Source: JANMGV01 sp037440405 (lineage in GTDB: Bacteria; Planctomycetota; Planctomycetia; Pirellulales; Pirellulaceae). From it: a stretch of DNA of 64,000 nt. Where the stretch lies: positions 1-64,000 of the forward strand of contig JBBIUE010000012.1 of the NCBI GenBank assembly GCA_037440405.1, in the 5' to 3' direction. This document shows positions 46,190 to 55,507 of the stretch, in pieces. The notes under the pieces are model-generated. The model was given only the letters and a program-made list of their open reading frames with translations. It ran no database searches and was not told the DNA's origin. Made by a program: the position numbers and the translations under genes. The first letter of the stretch is position 1; every line of letters starts with the position of its first letter.

Positions 46190-46260
46190 CTCCCGGAAAC
46201 GTTGCTCGCAGTCCTTCGCCCCCCTGGGACTCGTTCACTTCCGGGAGCTTTTTCTTTTTA
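46190..46260 (+). terminator. long-loop terminator-like hairpin
   Basis: GCTCCCGGAA (46190-46199) pairs with TTCCGGGAGC (46239-46248), directly followed by TTTTTCTTTTT. The 39-base loop contains a smaller GTCC/GGAC stem (46211-46214 with 46227-46230). This is a good intrinsic terminator signature, but no protein gene ends nearby, so it may end a small RNA transcribed from the region before it. Confidence 0.6.
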
Positions 46261-46680
46261 TGTAGTTTCGTTGAGCTGGATTGAACACTCGAGCTGCATC
46301 TGAAGTTGCGATTAGGCTCAGTCGCCGAATGACTTCGCGAAATCGATTGTCGCGGAAGTGCTCGAGCATTCCGATTTTGGATGCCTTACGGCTTAATCCG
46401 TAGCGCCCATTTCCGGACGTTATTCGTAGCCATACCCTTAGGTTGCATACTGCTCCGGTGGGTCCAGACGATGCGACCTTCGCTGTCTCTTCTTTTGCCA
46501 GCATTGCCGTAAGCGAAGTGTTGGCAAACCGTTTCGTTCGGCCAGTCTACGTCACTGGTATAACCTGCATTCGCTGAGCGACCGTTTACGGGTTGGCCCT
46601 GAAGTTTCGATAATGCTTACGAAACGCATTCTTCCATTTCTAGCGATCTTAGCTAGCGAGCGACGGAGATTCGATCACTC

Positions 46681-48156
46681 ATGCAGTGCGAACTCGACAA
46701 GCCAAAACAACCGGGTCGATACGCGCTTGCGTTTCTTATATCGCGGAATTGCTTCGTGCGGATGTGGCTTCGTAAGGCGGAAGGCAAAACGAAAGACACA
46801 CAGAGACCGAAGTACGTGCATCCACACGTTTCCCCTCAGAGCGGCACGGCACGAGCTGGCCGTTCTCAAGCTCTTTGCCACTCGCCAAGTGGCCTATCGC
46901 TCGGACTGCTGCTGAGCTTGTCCTCCGCCGCATTCAGCCAGCAACCTGAAACGCTCCGCGATGATGATCGCGTGCAAATTGAATTTGTTCAGGAGTCTCC
47001 ATTCCGCTTGGCTTCGACAGCATCGGAATCGCGTTTGTTCCTCAATGCTCCGCCAGTCGTTCCTACCCATGAATTGCCTGTTCAAAACGAGCTCGATTCT
47101 GAAACGAAACCGATCGGAATGGCTATTCAACGATCATCGGAAGCTCAAATCATCGCGGCCGAGTTCGCGGCGGAACTTGCAGCTCGACGGTCTGCAGCGG
47201 CAAGCACCTTTCGCTATCAATCCCATGTGGCTTATGCGAAGAATCGGAAGTCGGCCGAAGTTCAATCCGCAAGCCTTTACCAGCGATTCGTCAACTTGCA
47301 AGCTGATCGACAAGCCCAGATTTCTGCCGAAAACGCGATGACTGCTTATTATGGTCTGGCCGCACTGCAATTGGCTGAAAAAAAACAATTGCAACTGATC
47401 GCGGAAATCGATCAGTTCCAAGACGGACTTCAACTTCTCCAAAGTCAAGGAGTTTCGATCCAAGACAACTCACAATTGGTTCGGGCCCGAATCCAAGCTC
47501 GTGAGGCCCTTCTGGATTCTCAATACGGCATCTTCGAGCTGAGATCGAAGTTGTCGCTGATGATCGGCAGCGAACAAGCATGCTCGCTGAATGCAGAATA
47601 CGACTCACCAAAACGACCTGAAGATATCTGCACGCTCATCGACCGCGGATTTCGACAACGCCCTGACCTTGGGGCTTGGTATGTCCTTATGTCCTCCATG
47701 AATTCAGCAACCTTGGAACTGGTAACGTCGGCGCTCGACAATGCGACGTTGGTCCCCTCTCGGCAGTCCATTCCGCCTTGTAAATTCTTGGACTTGGTTT
47801 TTGGAAAAGCTCGTTCACAAATCGAATCGGAACTGCAACAGCGTCGCCAGCAGGTGCAACAGTACATCAACAACTTCGAGCAACAGCTTCGCGTCGAAAT
47901 CGAAGTGGCTTGGCAGGACGCCGATTTGAAATTCCTGCGGTGGACGCTCGCTGGAGAAACTGCCGACGAATCGGCGAAACGTCTCGAGGCACTGGAAGTG
48001 GCGGCGGAGCAAGGCATGTCCCTGTTCGAAAAGCGGATCGAAGCCAAATTGGAGCTTCGAAAGTCTGAACTCGAAGTCATTCGACGTTGGTTCGAGTTCC
48101 AACAAGCGAGAACGAAGCTGCTCTCCGCAACGGGTTCCCTCCCAAAGGGACTGTAG
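46681..48156 (+). CDS. TolC-like outer-membrane efflux protein
   Basis: A TolC-fold protein of up to 491 residues. The helical part (about 145-485) is rich in Ala/Gln/Glu/Leu, with long heptad-like segments such as AAEFAAELAARRSAAAS and KRIEAKLELRKSELEVIRRW, as in the alpha-barrel of outer-membrane factors. The two halves repeat the pattern. The hydrophobic signal GLSLGLLLSLSSAAFSQQ lies 80 residues from the first ATG; a GTG at 46816 would give a normal signal peptide and is a likelier start. No membrane-fusion protein or pump gene is adjacent, so the partner is elsewhere. It is less conserved than true TolC. Confidence 0.72.
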   Translation: MQCELDKPKQPGRYALAFLISRNCFVRMWLRKAEGKTKDTQRPKYVHPHVSPQSGTARAGRSQALCHSPSGLSLGLLLSLSSAAFSQQPETLRDDDRVQIEFVQESPFRLASTASESRLFLNAPPVVPTHELPVQNELDSETKPIGMAIQRSSEAQIIAAEFAAELAARRSAAASTFRYQSHVAYAKNRKSAEVQSASLYQRFVNLQADRQAQISAENAMTAYYGLAALQLAEKKQLQLIAEIDQFQDGLQLLQSQGVSIQDNSQLVRARIQAREALLDSQYGIFELRSKLSLMIGSEQACSLNAEYDSPKRPEDICTLIDRGFRQRPDLGAWYVLMSSMNSATLELVTSALDNATLVPSRQSIPPCKFLDLVFGKARSQIESELQQRRQQVQQYINNFEQQLRVEIEVAWQDADLKFLRWTLAGETADESAKRLEALEVAAEQGMSLFEKRIEAKLELRKSELEVIRRWFEFQQARTKLLSATGSLPKGL

Positions 48157-48320
48157 TTCCTTTGGTGATTTTCAGTTTCGATAGTTCGTCGCGATCCAAA
48201 CACGTTCGAGTGGGTTGAACCTCTCTCGATGGTTTGGGACAACTCCATCAAGACAGTTCGGGACACTCTGCAACGGCAGTTTCTAACCGCTCGCCGATTT
48301 GAGTTGCCATCATATTCTGG

Positions 48321-49127
48321 TCAGCCGTAACGCAACTCTTTTTTGGGCGGTGACTCGCGATGCTGCGAGAATGAAGAACGAAAACAGTATTGCCATACAA
48401 CAAGTGCCGCGTAGGCTGGATTGAGAAACAAATATCGTCTCCACAGTCGAAGCGGTTCGCGGGTGAAGCGATAGAGCCACTCTAAGCCACAACGTTGCAT
48501 CCACTCGGGAGCCTGCGACAGCATCCCTGAGTGGAATGCAAAGGCAGCTCCCACCGCGAGGATGGGCATTGAGAGACGATCACCCATTTCATAAGCCCAG
48601 ACTTCTTGCCGAGGGCAACCAATACCAACCATGGCGATACGAGCTCCCGATTCGATGATCTCACGTTGAAGGCCTTCAGTCTCTTCGAGGTTGAGAGGTC
48701 GAAATTTGGAGGCACGCATCCCGCAAATGTTCAGGTCAGGAAATTTGCTTCTCAAAGCGTGGGATAGCTTCTCCAACGTTTCTTGAGTTCCGCCAAAGAG
48801 GAACACGCCGACACCTTCTTGAGCGGATTTTTCGCAAACTCGCAGCATCAGGTTGGGACCATAGACGCGGTCCGGTAGATTCGTGGCATAGAGCGCATTA
48901 ATGGCCCAGCGAACAGGTTGACCATCGGGTACCACGAGATCCAATCGGTTGAGGCGATAACGATGCTCGGCATCTAAAACGCCCGTCATGACCCCGTGGA
49001 CTGCAAGTGCGGTGGTTGTACAGCGGCGACCTTCTTTGGCATGCGCGATGATCTTCGCAACAGCCGCTTCGTAATCGACTGCTGAGATATCGATCCCCAG
49101 CAAGTTATGTCTTCCCAAATCGATCAT
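48321..49127 (-). CDS. WecG/TagA/CpsF-family glycosyltransferase
   Basis: A 268-residue GT26 enzyme that transfers N-acetylmannosaminuronic acid or a related sugar to a lipid-linked acceptor. It has the family core: LLGIDISAVDYEAAV, VVPDGQPVRW with the catalytic Asp, RVYGPNLMLRVCE, VFLFGGTQETLEKL, and GIGCPRQEVWAYEM. The C-terminus (SQAPEWMQRCGLEWLYRFTREP and a hydrophobic tail) is the membrane-binding part. Its ATG overlaps the deacetylase stop as ATGA. It is the last gene of the exopolysaccharide run. Confidence 0.93.
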   Translation of the reverse strand: MIDLGRHNLLGIDISAVDYEAAVAKIIAHAKEGRRCTTTALAVHGVMTGVLDAEHRYRLNRLDLVVPDGQPVRWAINALYATNLPDRVYGPNLMLRVCEKSAQEGVGVFLFGGTQETLEKLSHALRSKFPDLNICGMRASKFRPLNLEETEGLQREIIESGARIAMVGIGCPRQEVWAYEMGDRLSMPILAVGAAFAFHSGMLSQAPEWMQRCGLEWLYRFTREPLRLWRRYLFLNPAYAALVVWQYCFRSSFSQHRESPPKKELRYG

Positions 49128-50131
49128 GGAAACACTTCCTGGGAAACTTCCTTACTGCCCTCAATTACCTGTGAAGCACTCTGCGTTTTCTTCTGGATTG
49201 GAGGCAACTCGCGATTCAGCAACTTTGCGGCCTGGTCTGCCATGGTCAAAACTTCAAAGTGCCTATTGAGATAACTGAGAAACCATATCAACTGCCGTCG
49301 CTTGCCCGCCAAGTCCATTTTCATTCCTGGGAAAAAGGAGAGTTCAGGCTCCTCTGCTGCGCTGATGAAATCCAGCGGGTGCAGCAGCAACGATGGAGGA
49401 GTCCGCAAAAAGCGACACAGACTTAGCGAACATCGGAAGTACCATCGCGCCAACGAAGGCGAAAATTGGCTCAAAAAGAAAAGGTACGTAAAGTGAATCG
49501 GAAACCGTGTCACAGGCTGGACGGTCACAGGAATCATCCAGAGATTAGCCGTCCCACCAGAAGAGAGTCGATGTGGGCGATTCGGTTGAAACATGTCTCG
49601 CATGCTGCCGAACATTTTTTTGTGTTCGTCCTTATCCCGCCGTAGTCCGGTTTTCATCAGATAGAAAGTCCGTGCTAGCGGACCAACGGAACTCGGAAAT
49701 GCCGATCCACAATACCAGTATCCTTGCTCTTCCAGAACTTGATGTACTAATGGCGAATCACTGAAACCGGGGCCGCGAAAACCCAGAGGTACGGTCTCCA
49801 ATCGATCTTGGATGAGTTGACCCGTCCGAGCGATTTCGCGGCGCACTTCATTCTCGTCATACAAGTGCAACCAAGGTTCGTGGTCATACGAGTGATTCGC
49901 GATCTCGTGCCCATCGAATGCAAGATTGCGAATCCATTGAACATCGACATCATTCTCAAGATCTCGCCCTACCACGAAGACCGTCAACTTCACGTCAACT
50001 TCCTCGCAAATGCTGCGAATGCGTGGAACAACTCGATCCAGATAGCTTGGCCATGTTTGCCATCCCGGATGATTAGCCGTTTTTAGGTAGGCCCATTTAT
50101 TATCGAGATCGATAGAGAGACTAGATATCAT
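49124..50131 (-). CDS. polysaccharide deacetylase family protein
   Basis: A 335-residue NodB-homology enzyme. MISSLSIDLDNKW at the N-terminus carries the motif-1 Asp. GHEIANHSYDHEPW is motif 2 with the HxxxH zinc site, and LGFRGPGFSDSPLV is motif 3 with the catalytic Arg. ATG 50131 overlaps the preceding glycosyltransferase stop as ATGA, which fixes it over an in-frame start 60 codons upstream. A hydrophobic segment near residues 205-235 suggests membrane association. It likely deacetylates the growing polysaccharide, as in the exosortase/PEP-CTERM-type clusters; the exact sugar is unknown. Confidence 0.9.
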   Translation of the reverse strand: MISSLSIDLDNKWAYLKTANHPGWQTWPSYLDRVVPRIRSICEEVDVKLTVFVVGRDLENDVDVQWIRNLAFDGHEIANHSYDHEPWLHLYDENEVRREIARTGQLIQDRLETVPLGFRGPGFSDSPLVHQVLEEQGYWYCGSAFPSSVGPLARTFYLMKTGLRRDKDEHKKMFGSMRDMFQPNRPHRLSSGGTANLWMIPVTVQPVTRFPIHFTYLFFLSQFSPSLARWYFRCSLSLCRFLRTPPSLLLHPLDFISAAEEPELSFFPGMKMDLAGKRRQLIWFLSYLNRHFEVLTMADQAAKLLNRELPPIQKKTQSASQVIEGSKEVSQEVFP

Positions 50132-51324
50132 TGCTTGTTCCATGCAGCACGAATCGCATCGACGAAATGAATCCCCGCCCATTCGGCGGTACGATCCTTG
50201 ACCGATTCTCTCGCTGACATGGCCATTTGATTGAGTTGATTCGAAGGAGTATTCATCATTCTTCCAATAGCAGCCAAAGTATCTCGTTTTCGATTCGGAA
50301 CGAACAGCCAACCGTTTTCACCTTCCTTGATCAATGTGATGGAAGACTGGGCAAAAACACTTCCAAGAACGGGAAGACCTGAATGCAGCGCTTCGTTGAC
50401 GACCATCCCCCATTCGTCCGCAAGCGTAGGAAAGACCAAAACGCCATGCTCCGCCCAGACCTTGGGCATGTCCGACGGATCGATGGGACCCAAGAATGCG
50501 ATTTGGAAGTTGCTGGGACGTTCCAAGCTTGCGATTGCCTCATGTTGCGGGCCACGCCCTACCAGCGATAGATGCACCGACTCATCGGGATGTTGTTGGC
50601 ACCAATGGCTTAATAGCCGAACGAAAAACAGTACATTCTTGCGTTCGGTCAATTGTCCAACGTGCAACAGCTTCCGTCGAGACGCTGGGCACCGTTCGGT
50701 GCTCCCGCGATGAATGCTGTTCGCATGAGCTGCGTAGGGACCTAGAAAAAGCTTTTCCTCTGGAACACCTGCGGATAACAGATAACGTTTGCAACTCGGA
50801 CCGTTGTAGGTAACGATGTCCGAAGTTCGCAGAATCCACGGGCGAATCCTCCGACGTGAAGCTCCCCACGATCGTTCGGTGTGCTCGGAAGCATTCACCA
50901 CCGTAACCAATCGAACTCGCGGGTGAAGTCGGCGATAGAACGCGCTGAGAAGTGACCGCGTTCCAAGCTCGTATGAGACGATCACCTTTGGACGCGAACG
51001 AGTGAGTTGAAAATAAGTATCCCATGGAACATGGACATAGAGAGGATCGCGAAACCCAGCGTCGTGGTTCCATGTGCGTTTGAGGGTGATCGTATTCTGT
51101 ATAGAGACTTGCAAGTCGCCAAATTGAGCTGAGTAGTCGCGCTGCGGCTCCATCGCAACAGAGATGAGCACTCGCAGTCGCTTTACCTTGCGCTGTACCG
51201 ACTCATACACCGGAAGTTGGTGTCGTGTGATGTAGTTGCTGATAAGAGCAACATCGATCGGAAGCTGCTGCACCATGGCTCCGGCTACATCTCTCATATC
51301 TTGAGACGGTTTCAAGATCGTCAT
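50128..51324 (-). CDS. glycosyltransferase family 4
   Basis: A 398-residue GT-B glycosyltransferase. KLLHVGQLTERKNVLFFVRL opens the donor-binding half, VLVFPTLADEWGMVVNEAL holds the EX7E-like motif with the conserved Glu, and GLPVLGSVFAQS follows. The N-terminal half has the short PVYESVQRKVKRLRVLI strand typical of acceptor domains. It is between the initiating transferase (48 bases upstream) and the deacetylase (overlapping). It should add a sugar to the lipid-linked oligosaccharide. Confidence 0.93.
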   Translation of the reverse strand: MTILKPSQDMRDVAGAMVQQLPIDVALISNYITRHQLPVYESVQRKVKRLRVLISVAMEPQRDYSAQFGDLQVSIQNTITLKRTWNHDAGFRDPLYVHVPWDTYFQLTRSRPKVIVSYELGTRSLLSAFYRRLHPRVRLVTVVNASEHTERSWGASRRRIRPWILRTSDIVTYNGPSCKRYLLSAGVPEEKLFLGPYAAHANSIHRGSTERCPASRRKLLHVGQLTERKNVLFFVRLLSHWCQQHPDESVHLSLVGRGPQHEAIASLERPSNFQIAFLGPIDPSDMPKVWAEHGVLVFPTLADEWGMVVNEALHSGLPVLGSVFAQSSITLIKEGENGWLFVPNRKRDTLAAIGRMMNTPSNQLNQMAMSARESVKDRTAEWAGIHFVDAIRAAWNKQ

Positions 51325-51372
51325 CGCGTCGCAAACTCACGAGATCAAAAGGGATGATCGCTCCAAGCGAGG

Positions 51373-52473
51373 TCAGTGCCCGACACGTCCCAAGATGACG
51401 GCCGTTACTGTTCGAGTCAGAATCTGAATATCCAGCAGGAATGATCGTCGACGAAGGTAATTCAAGTCCATTCGCATCCAATCAGCAAACGGAACGTTTC
51501 GATCTTTCGAAGTTTGCCAAAAACATGTCAGCCCCGGCTTCGTATCTAATCTGCGGCGTTGCCAATTTTCACACTGTGCGTCTTCCACGCAAGGAAGTGG
51601 ACGCGGACCGACGATGGCCATATCTCCACGAAGTATGTTCCAAAGTTGCGGAAGTTCGTCAAATCCCGTCGCTCGCAGAATGCGTCCGACCGCAGTTACT
51701 CGAGGGTCCTTGCGCATCTTAAATGCAGGACCGTCTCGCTCGTTTTTCTCAGCCAGGTGAGATTGTTGCTCCTCGGCGCCGACGACCATCGATCGAAGCT
51801 TGTACATGGTAAATGTCCGCCCGCGATAGCCGGTCCTTTCTTGGCGAAAAAAGACCGGGCCACGAGATGTCGCCAAAATCAATGCACTAAAGAAGGCAAT
51901 AAGCGGAGCGGCCAGAACCAAGCCCACGGAAGAACCAACAAGGTCGATCGCCCGCTTCCATCCAGGGTAAGGGCTCGACGAGAATAGTGCGATCGCATCT
52001 TCGGGGACATCCCAACTCTTGCTGACCGACCGAACTCCCGATTGCTCCCTGATGCCTGGATTGCCCGAACTCGATTCCGATGAATTGTCCGACTCCGGAT
52101 AGGACGTGATCTTCACAGTGAAATAGACTTCTTGTTCCGCAGCAAGTCGAGTCAGCGATGCCACCAACGTCTCGGATCCAACGCGATCCGTCACCGGAAG
52201 CATCAATGCAAGCTCTGACTCGCTCCAAACACATCGTTCATCGGTCAATCTCAACCGCCGATCGAGGATCCGAGCCATAATCCTCATTCCGAGTTGCAGA
52301 TCGGTCTCATCCCCGTGCAAGCCCAACACGACGAACGTAAATGCCTGGCTACTTCGATCACAACGCGAGCGTTCCTTTCGAACAGCTCGTTCCATTTGCG
52401 ATCTTGAAATGAATCCGAAATGCTCGAACGGAGTTTTAGGAGCCTGAGGCTTGTTGCTCAAAAACCAATTCAT
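51373..52473 (-). CDS. sugar-phosphate transferase with degenerate GGDEF-like N-terminus
   Basis: A 366-residue protein of two parts. Residues 165-366 are a bacterial sugar transferase: a single membrane helix (AIDLVGSSVGLVLAAPLIAF) precedes PVFFRQERTGYRGRTFTMYK, RATGFDELPQLWNILRGDM, VGPRPLP and KPGLTCFW. It starts the repeat unit by moving a hexose-1-phosphate to undecaprenyl phosphate. Residues 18-125 look like a degenerate GGDEF fold: FGFISRSQMERAVRKERSRC, ALMLPVTD and flanking strands are present, but the GGDEF active site is replaced by WSESE. It may bind a nucleotide or be purely structural (inference). Confidence 0.85.
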   Translation of the reverse strand: MNWFLSNKPQAPKTPFEHFGFISRSQMERAVRKERSRCDRSSQAFTFVVLGLHGDETDLQLGMRIMARILDRRLRLTDERCVWSESELALMLPVTDRVGSETLVASLTRLAAEQEVYFTVKITSYPESDNSSESSSGNPGIREQSGVRSVSKSWDVPEDAIALFSSSPYPGWKRAIDLVGSSVGLVLAAPLIAFFSALILATSRGPVFFRQERTGYRGRTFTMYKLRSMVVGAEEQQSHLAEKNERDGPAFKMRKDPRVTAVGRILRATGFDELPQLWNILRGDMAIVGPRPLPCVEDAQCENWQRRRLDTKPGLTCFWQTSKDRNVPFADWMRMDLNYLRRRSFLLDIQILTRTVTAVILGRVGH

Positions 52474-52527
52474 GGGATTACTTGGATGTCAATCACAGAT
52501 GAAATACAAAGTGGTCGCTACACCGAA

Positions 52528-54087
52528 TCAACTCGAGGCAAGTTCTCCTTGCATCGGAAGATCTGAACTTGTCTGTTCCACATTCCGTCCGATTCGATAG
52601 TCGACCACTGGTTGAGTAAAGCTAGCAAAGTAGGCCTGTTGATCACGCCAAATGGCGAAGACCAATCCCACGAACAGTGCCGCTGCAGATATGAGCCCAA
52701 GAAGCATTCCACGCTGCGGAGAGACTTTCTTGAGAACCAACGACGCGGGCTGAGCTACCGATAGGTCATTGATGAGGCTCTCGTCGAGCTGAGCTCGAAC
52801 GCGGGCTTCCTCCATCTTTTTCGAAGTGGTCAGGTACTCGGTTCTCGCTAACTCTGTTAGCCTCTCTTGTTCGGCCAACCGAACCTCATCGGCATTCAAC
52901 ATCGTAAGCTTCTCTTCAACTTTGGCCATTTTCTGAAGCAAATCCGATCGCTTCGCTTCCAGGCTCTCTCTCCGAGCCAATGATTGAATCAGATCGCCTT
53001 CAATTTTTTGGTGCAATGGATTGATAGCGGTTTTCTTTTCGTCGATTCGCGAGACTTGGCTGTCAAAAATTTCCCGTGACATCGCTAACTTGTCGCGGAC
53101 GGCAACCAAAATGGGATGATCGTCCTGATACTTGGAGCTCAATTCGCTTTCCTGCATTTCCAATGCATACAGCTGTTCTCGCATTTTTTCGGATGCGGCA
53201 CTTGGCTTGTCCGTCTGCTCAATTCCGAGGTTCTGCGGGTGACTCGCAAGCTGAGATTCCAAGTGCGTTGCTTCTGCGTTGGCGGCTGTCAGCTGAGAGG
53301 TCGTCTCAATTAACTGCTTTTGAAGCTCGGAAAGTTCTTGTTGAATGAGCTCGCGTTTACTCTGAACACTCATCATCTTGAGGCTGTTCTTGAGATCTCG
53401 TAGCTGTTGTTCGCGGGCGAGTACCGTTTCGGATGCTTTCGCGACTTCCCGTTCGAAGAACTCTAATGAACCTGCGGTTCGATGAACCTCGACATAACGC
53501 TTGGTGAATTCACTCATTAGATTCTCAACGATGTCACGAGCAAGGTAAGGCGAATGAGCCTTCGATGTCATGGAGATCGTATTGGCTTCCTTGCTGACCG
53601 TTACAGTCAGAGACTTCCCAACATACTTCACTGCGTTCTCCAACTGCCGCAGTTCCTGAGCCTCGGCCGGATCGAGAACACCATCTTCCTCATCTTCGTT
53701 AGAAATCGGGAGGATCGCTTTGAATTCACTCATCAGCATGTCCAGGACGGATTCCTGCTCGTTGATTCGTTGGACCCCGACGTTCTTCGCAACTTGTTCA
53801 AGAACCTGTCGATTCATCAACATTTCCTTGATGGATTGAATTTCGGCTTGTCGCGTATCCATCAACGAAAAGGTCTGGCCAGTAGTCGAAGTTGGGTCGA
53901 GAGTCATCGTCGCTCGCCCTGCCTTTAAGTAAAATTGTCCTTCGCTGATGTAGGTGTTCCGCATCAGCCAGAGCGTTGTGGCACTGCCCCCTACCAAGAG
54001 CGAGGCAAGAACGAAAGCGGGGAACCACTGCCTGCGAACTGCACCAAGAATTTGGGGTACTGTGAGAAAATAGGACGGCTGGGTCAT
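52528..54087 (-). CDS. Wzz/chain-length determinant polysaccharide co-polymerase
   Basis: A 519-residue PCP protein starting at the ATG at 54087, after GAGGATG. The first transmembrane helix is at about residues 22-44 and the second near residue 475-495 (LLGLISAAALFVGLVFAIW). Between them is a periplasmic part: a Wzz base domain (45-190) and long coiled coils (200-430), with YISEGQFYLKAG and QDDHPILVAVRDKL. There is no C-terminal tyrosine kinase domain, so it is a PCP without the BY-kinase half. It sets polysaccharide length and is the first gene of the run, divergent from the 84-residue gene. Confidence 0.9.
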   Translation of the reverse strand: MTQPSYFLTVPQILGAVRRQWFPAFVLASLLVGGSATTLWLMRNTYISEGQFYLKAGRATMTLDPTSTTGQTFSLMDTRQAEIQSIKEMLMNRQVLEQVAKNVGVQRINEQESVLDMLMSEFKAILPISNEDEEDGVLDPAEAQELRQLENAVKYVGKSLTVTVSKEANTISMTSKAHSPYLARDIVENLMSEFTKRYVEVHRTAGSLEFFEREVAKASETVLAREQQLRDLKNSLKMMSVQSKRELIQQELSELQKQLIETTSQLTAANAEATHLESQLASHPQNLGIEQTDKPSAASEKMREQLYALEMQESELSSKYQDDHPILVAVRDKLAMSREIFDSQVSRIDEKKTAINPLHQKIEGDLIQSLARRESLEAKRSDLLQKMAKVEEKLTMLNADEVRLAEQERLTELARTEYLTTSKKMEEARVRAQLDESLINDLSVAQPASLVLKKVSPQRGMLLGLISAAALFVGLVFAIWRDQQAYFASFTQPVVDYRIGRNVEQTSSDLPMQGELASS

Positions 54088-54317
54088 AGAGCATCCTCGA
54101 AGCGCACAATCCAAAAAGTTGGTTTAAGCTGAATGATGGGGTACGATATCAATGTCTCCATTCTAAATACCCGAAGCACGATAGCTAGGACTATGCTATT
54201 CTTCCCGCACGTTTTTGTTTGTGGGAAGGAGACATTGCAACCCGAAACTAGCGACATTTCCGGTTTTGCCGTCAACGAGGGCGAATCGAGAGTCGACCAT
54301 TTTCCTACGAGACAGCT

Positions 54318-54572
54318 ATGGATTCAAAGTTTTCAGCTTATCAGAAGAATGTCATCAAGCGATTTTACGAGAATCGGGAGAACATTGCCCTTCAACGCGC
54401 AATGGAGTTGGTTACGGAGTTGTACTTGGCGGAAGGGAAGAAACGTTTACGTCTGTGGGACAATTTGTCTAAAAATCTCGCCCTTTTGGGAGTGCAAGAA
54501 TCTGTGATCGCGCACTTGCTGGAACAAGACAAGCCAGAATTGGTTGCGGAGATTTTGTCATCGCTTCAATGA
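54318..54572 (+). CDS. small conserved hypothetical protein
   Basis: An 84-residue soluble, helical, charged protein starting MDSKFSAYQKNVIKRFYENR. I recall similar planctomycete proteins sharing the SxYQK...RY and ELVTELYLA segments, but have no function for them. Length and codon use support a gene. It is divergent from the chain-length gene with 230 bases between; a 5-bp inverted repeat around CTAGGACTAT at 54185-54195 is within that space. Confidence 0.75.
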   Translation: MDSKFSAYQKNVIKRFYENRENIALQRAMELVTELYLAEGKKRLRLWDNLSKNLALLGVQESVIAHLLEQDKPELVAEILSSLQ

Positions 54573-55384
54573 CGATTCAGATCGATTGGCGTATAAATCC
54601 GCTTCGTGGTTTGCTGTTTTCCAGTTTCGACCCGCGAAAGTGATGGCGAATGGGTATCGATTTCCGAGCCGTAGAACTTCCGTCATTGCTGACTTAAGCC
54701 AGTTCTTTGCTAGGTCGTCGTCAGCGCCGTTGCCTGAATCTTCGCAATCTTGCGGCGGAAAAATTGGCTTCCCGACTCGGATGGTGACTCGGGCGAACTG
54801 CAAAAACGGGCTCCAGACCTCTTCTCCGTTCGGGGCACCTTCGATCCAGATCGGGATAAGGGGCACCTTTGCTNNNNNNNNNNAATAAGTGCGGCACCCG
54901 CCCGAATCGGAAGGAGAGGAGTCGTCAATCGATTCAGCCTCCCCTCTGGGAACATGCCGACCAGCCGCCCTTCCTCGCAAAAGCGAATTGCTGTTTTGAT
55001 GGCCTTCGAGTCGACGCCTCCTCGATTCGAAGGAATCACTTTCAACACCCTTAGAATGGGTCCAAAAATAAAATGATGACAGTATTCGCTGGCAACCATC
55101 CAATGAACTCGACGACCGGCGGCCAGTTGCACAAAGCAGGGATCAACGCTGCAACGATGATTGGCAACGAGCACGCCACCCTGTCTCAGGCCACCAAGCC
55201 CATCCGCTCCGCCAACGACGGAGACTCTCCAAAACATTCTGCATACGGAATACGCAAAGCTGTACAGTGCAAACTCCCATGTCGAGTAGTGTCCACGCTT
55301 GCGATGAGCCAGCAGCCAGGCAATCACTGGAGCAGCCCCAACGGTCGATAAGAAAGCTATTGCGCACACTTGCTGATTTCCCAT
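54558..55384 (-). CDS. lysophospholipid acyltransferase PlsC-like, interrupted by an assembly gap
   Basis: The 5' part reads in one frame from the ATG at 55384 to the ten N at 54874-54883; the 3' part continues in a different frame to 54558, because the gap length is arbitrary. Together they give about 270 residues. LVANHRCSVDPCF is the acyltransferase NHxxxxD motif, FPEGRLNR is the FPEGT-like block, and VPLIPIWIEG after the gap is the typical fourth motif. One N-terminal membrane helix precedes. It should acylate lysophosphatidic acid or a related lipid. The frame change is an assembly artefact, not evidence of a pseudogene. Confidence 0.82.
54874..54883. other. assembly gap (10 N) inside plsC-like gene
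   Basis: Ten N of arbitrary length. The reading frame changes across it, so the true gap length differs from ten by a number that restores the frame. Confidence 0.98.
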
Positions 55385-55507
55385 GAAAATGGTCTTTTGT
55401 TTTGTGGAGTTGATCGGATGGTGATAACGGATTGCGTTCGCGCAGCCTCAGATTACGCGATGGACAGATGAATCCTACTGCAAATTTCGACCTGGGCGGA
55501 ATGGGCA

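Larger units (their letters stand above)
45856..46680. other. intergenic stretch with two strong hairpins, no gene recognised
   Basis: About 825 bases without a supported protein. Two hairpins are the only clear structures (46014-46041 and 46190-46260). Minus-strand frames at 45904-46104 and 46235-46504 have no motif, and the second covers the terminator-like hairpin. A small RNA gene is possible. Confidence 0.5.

Noticed and set aside
46235..46504. 89-codon minus-strand frame
   Set aside because: Its end lies inside the terminator-like hairpin; no motif.
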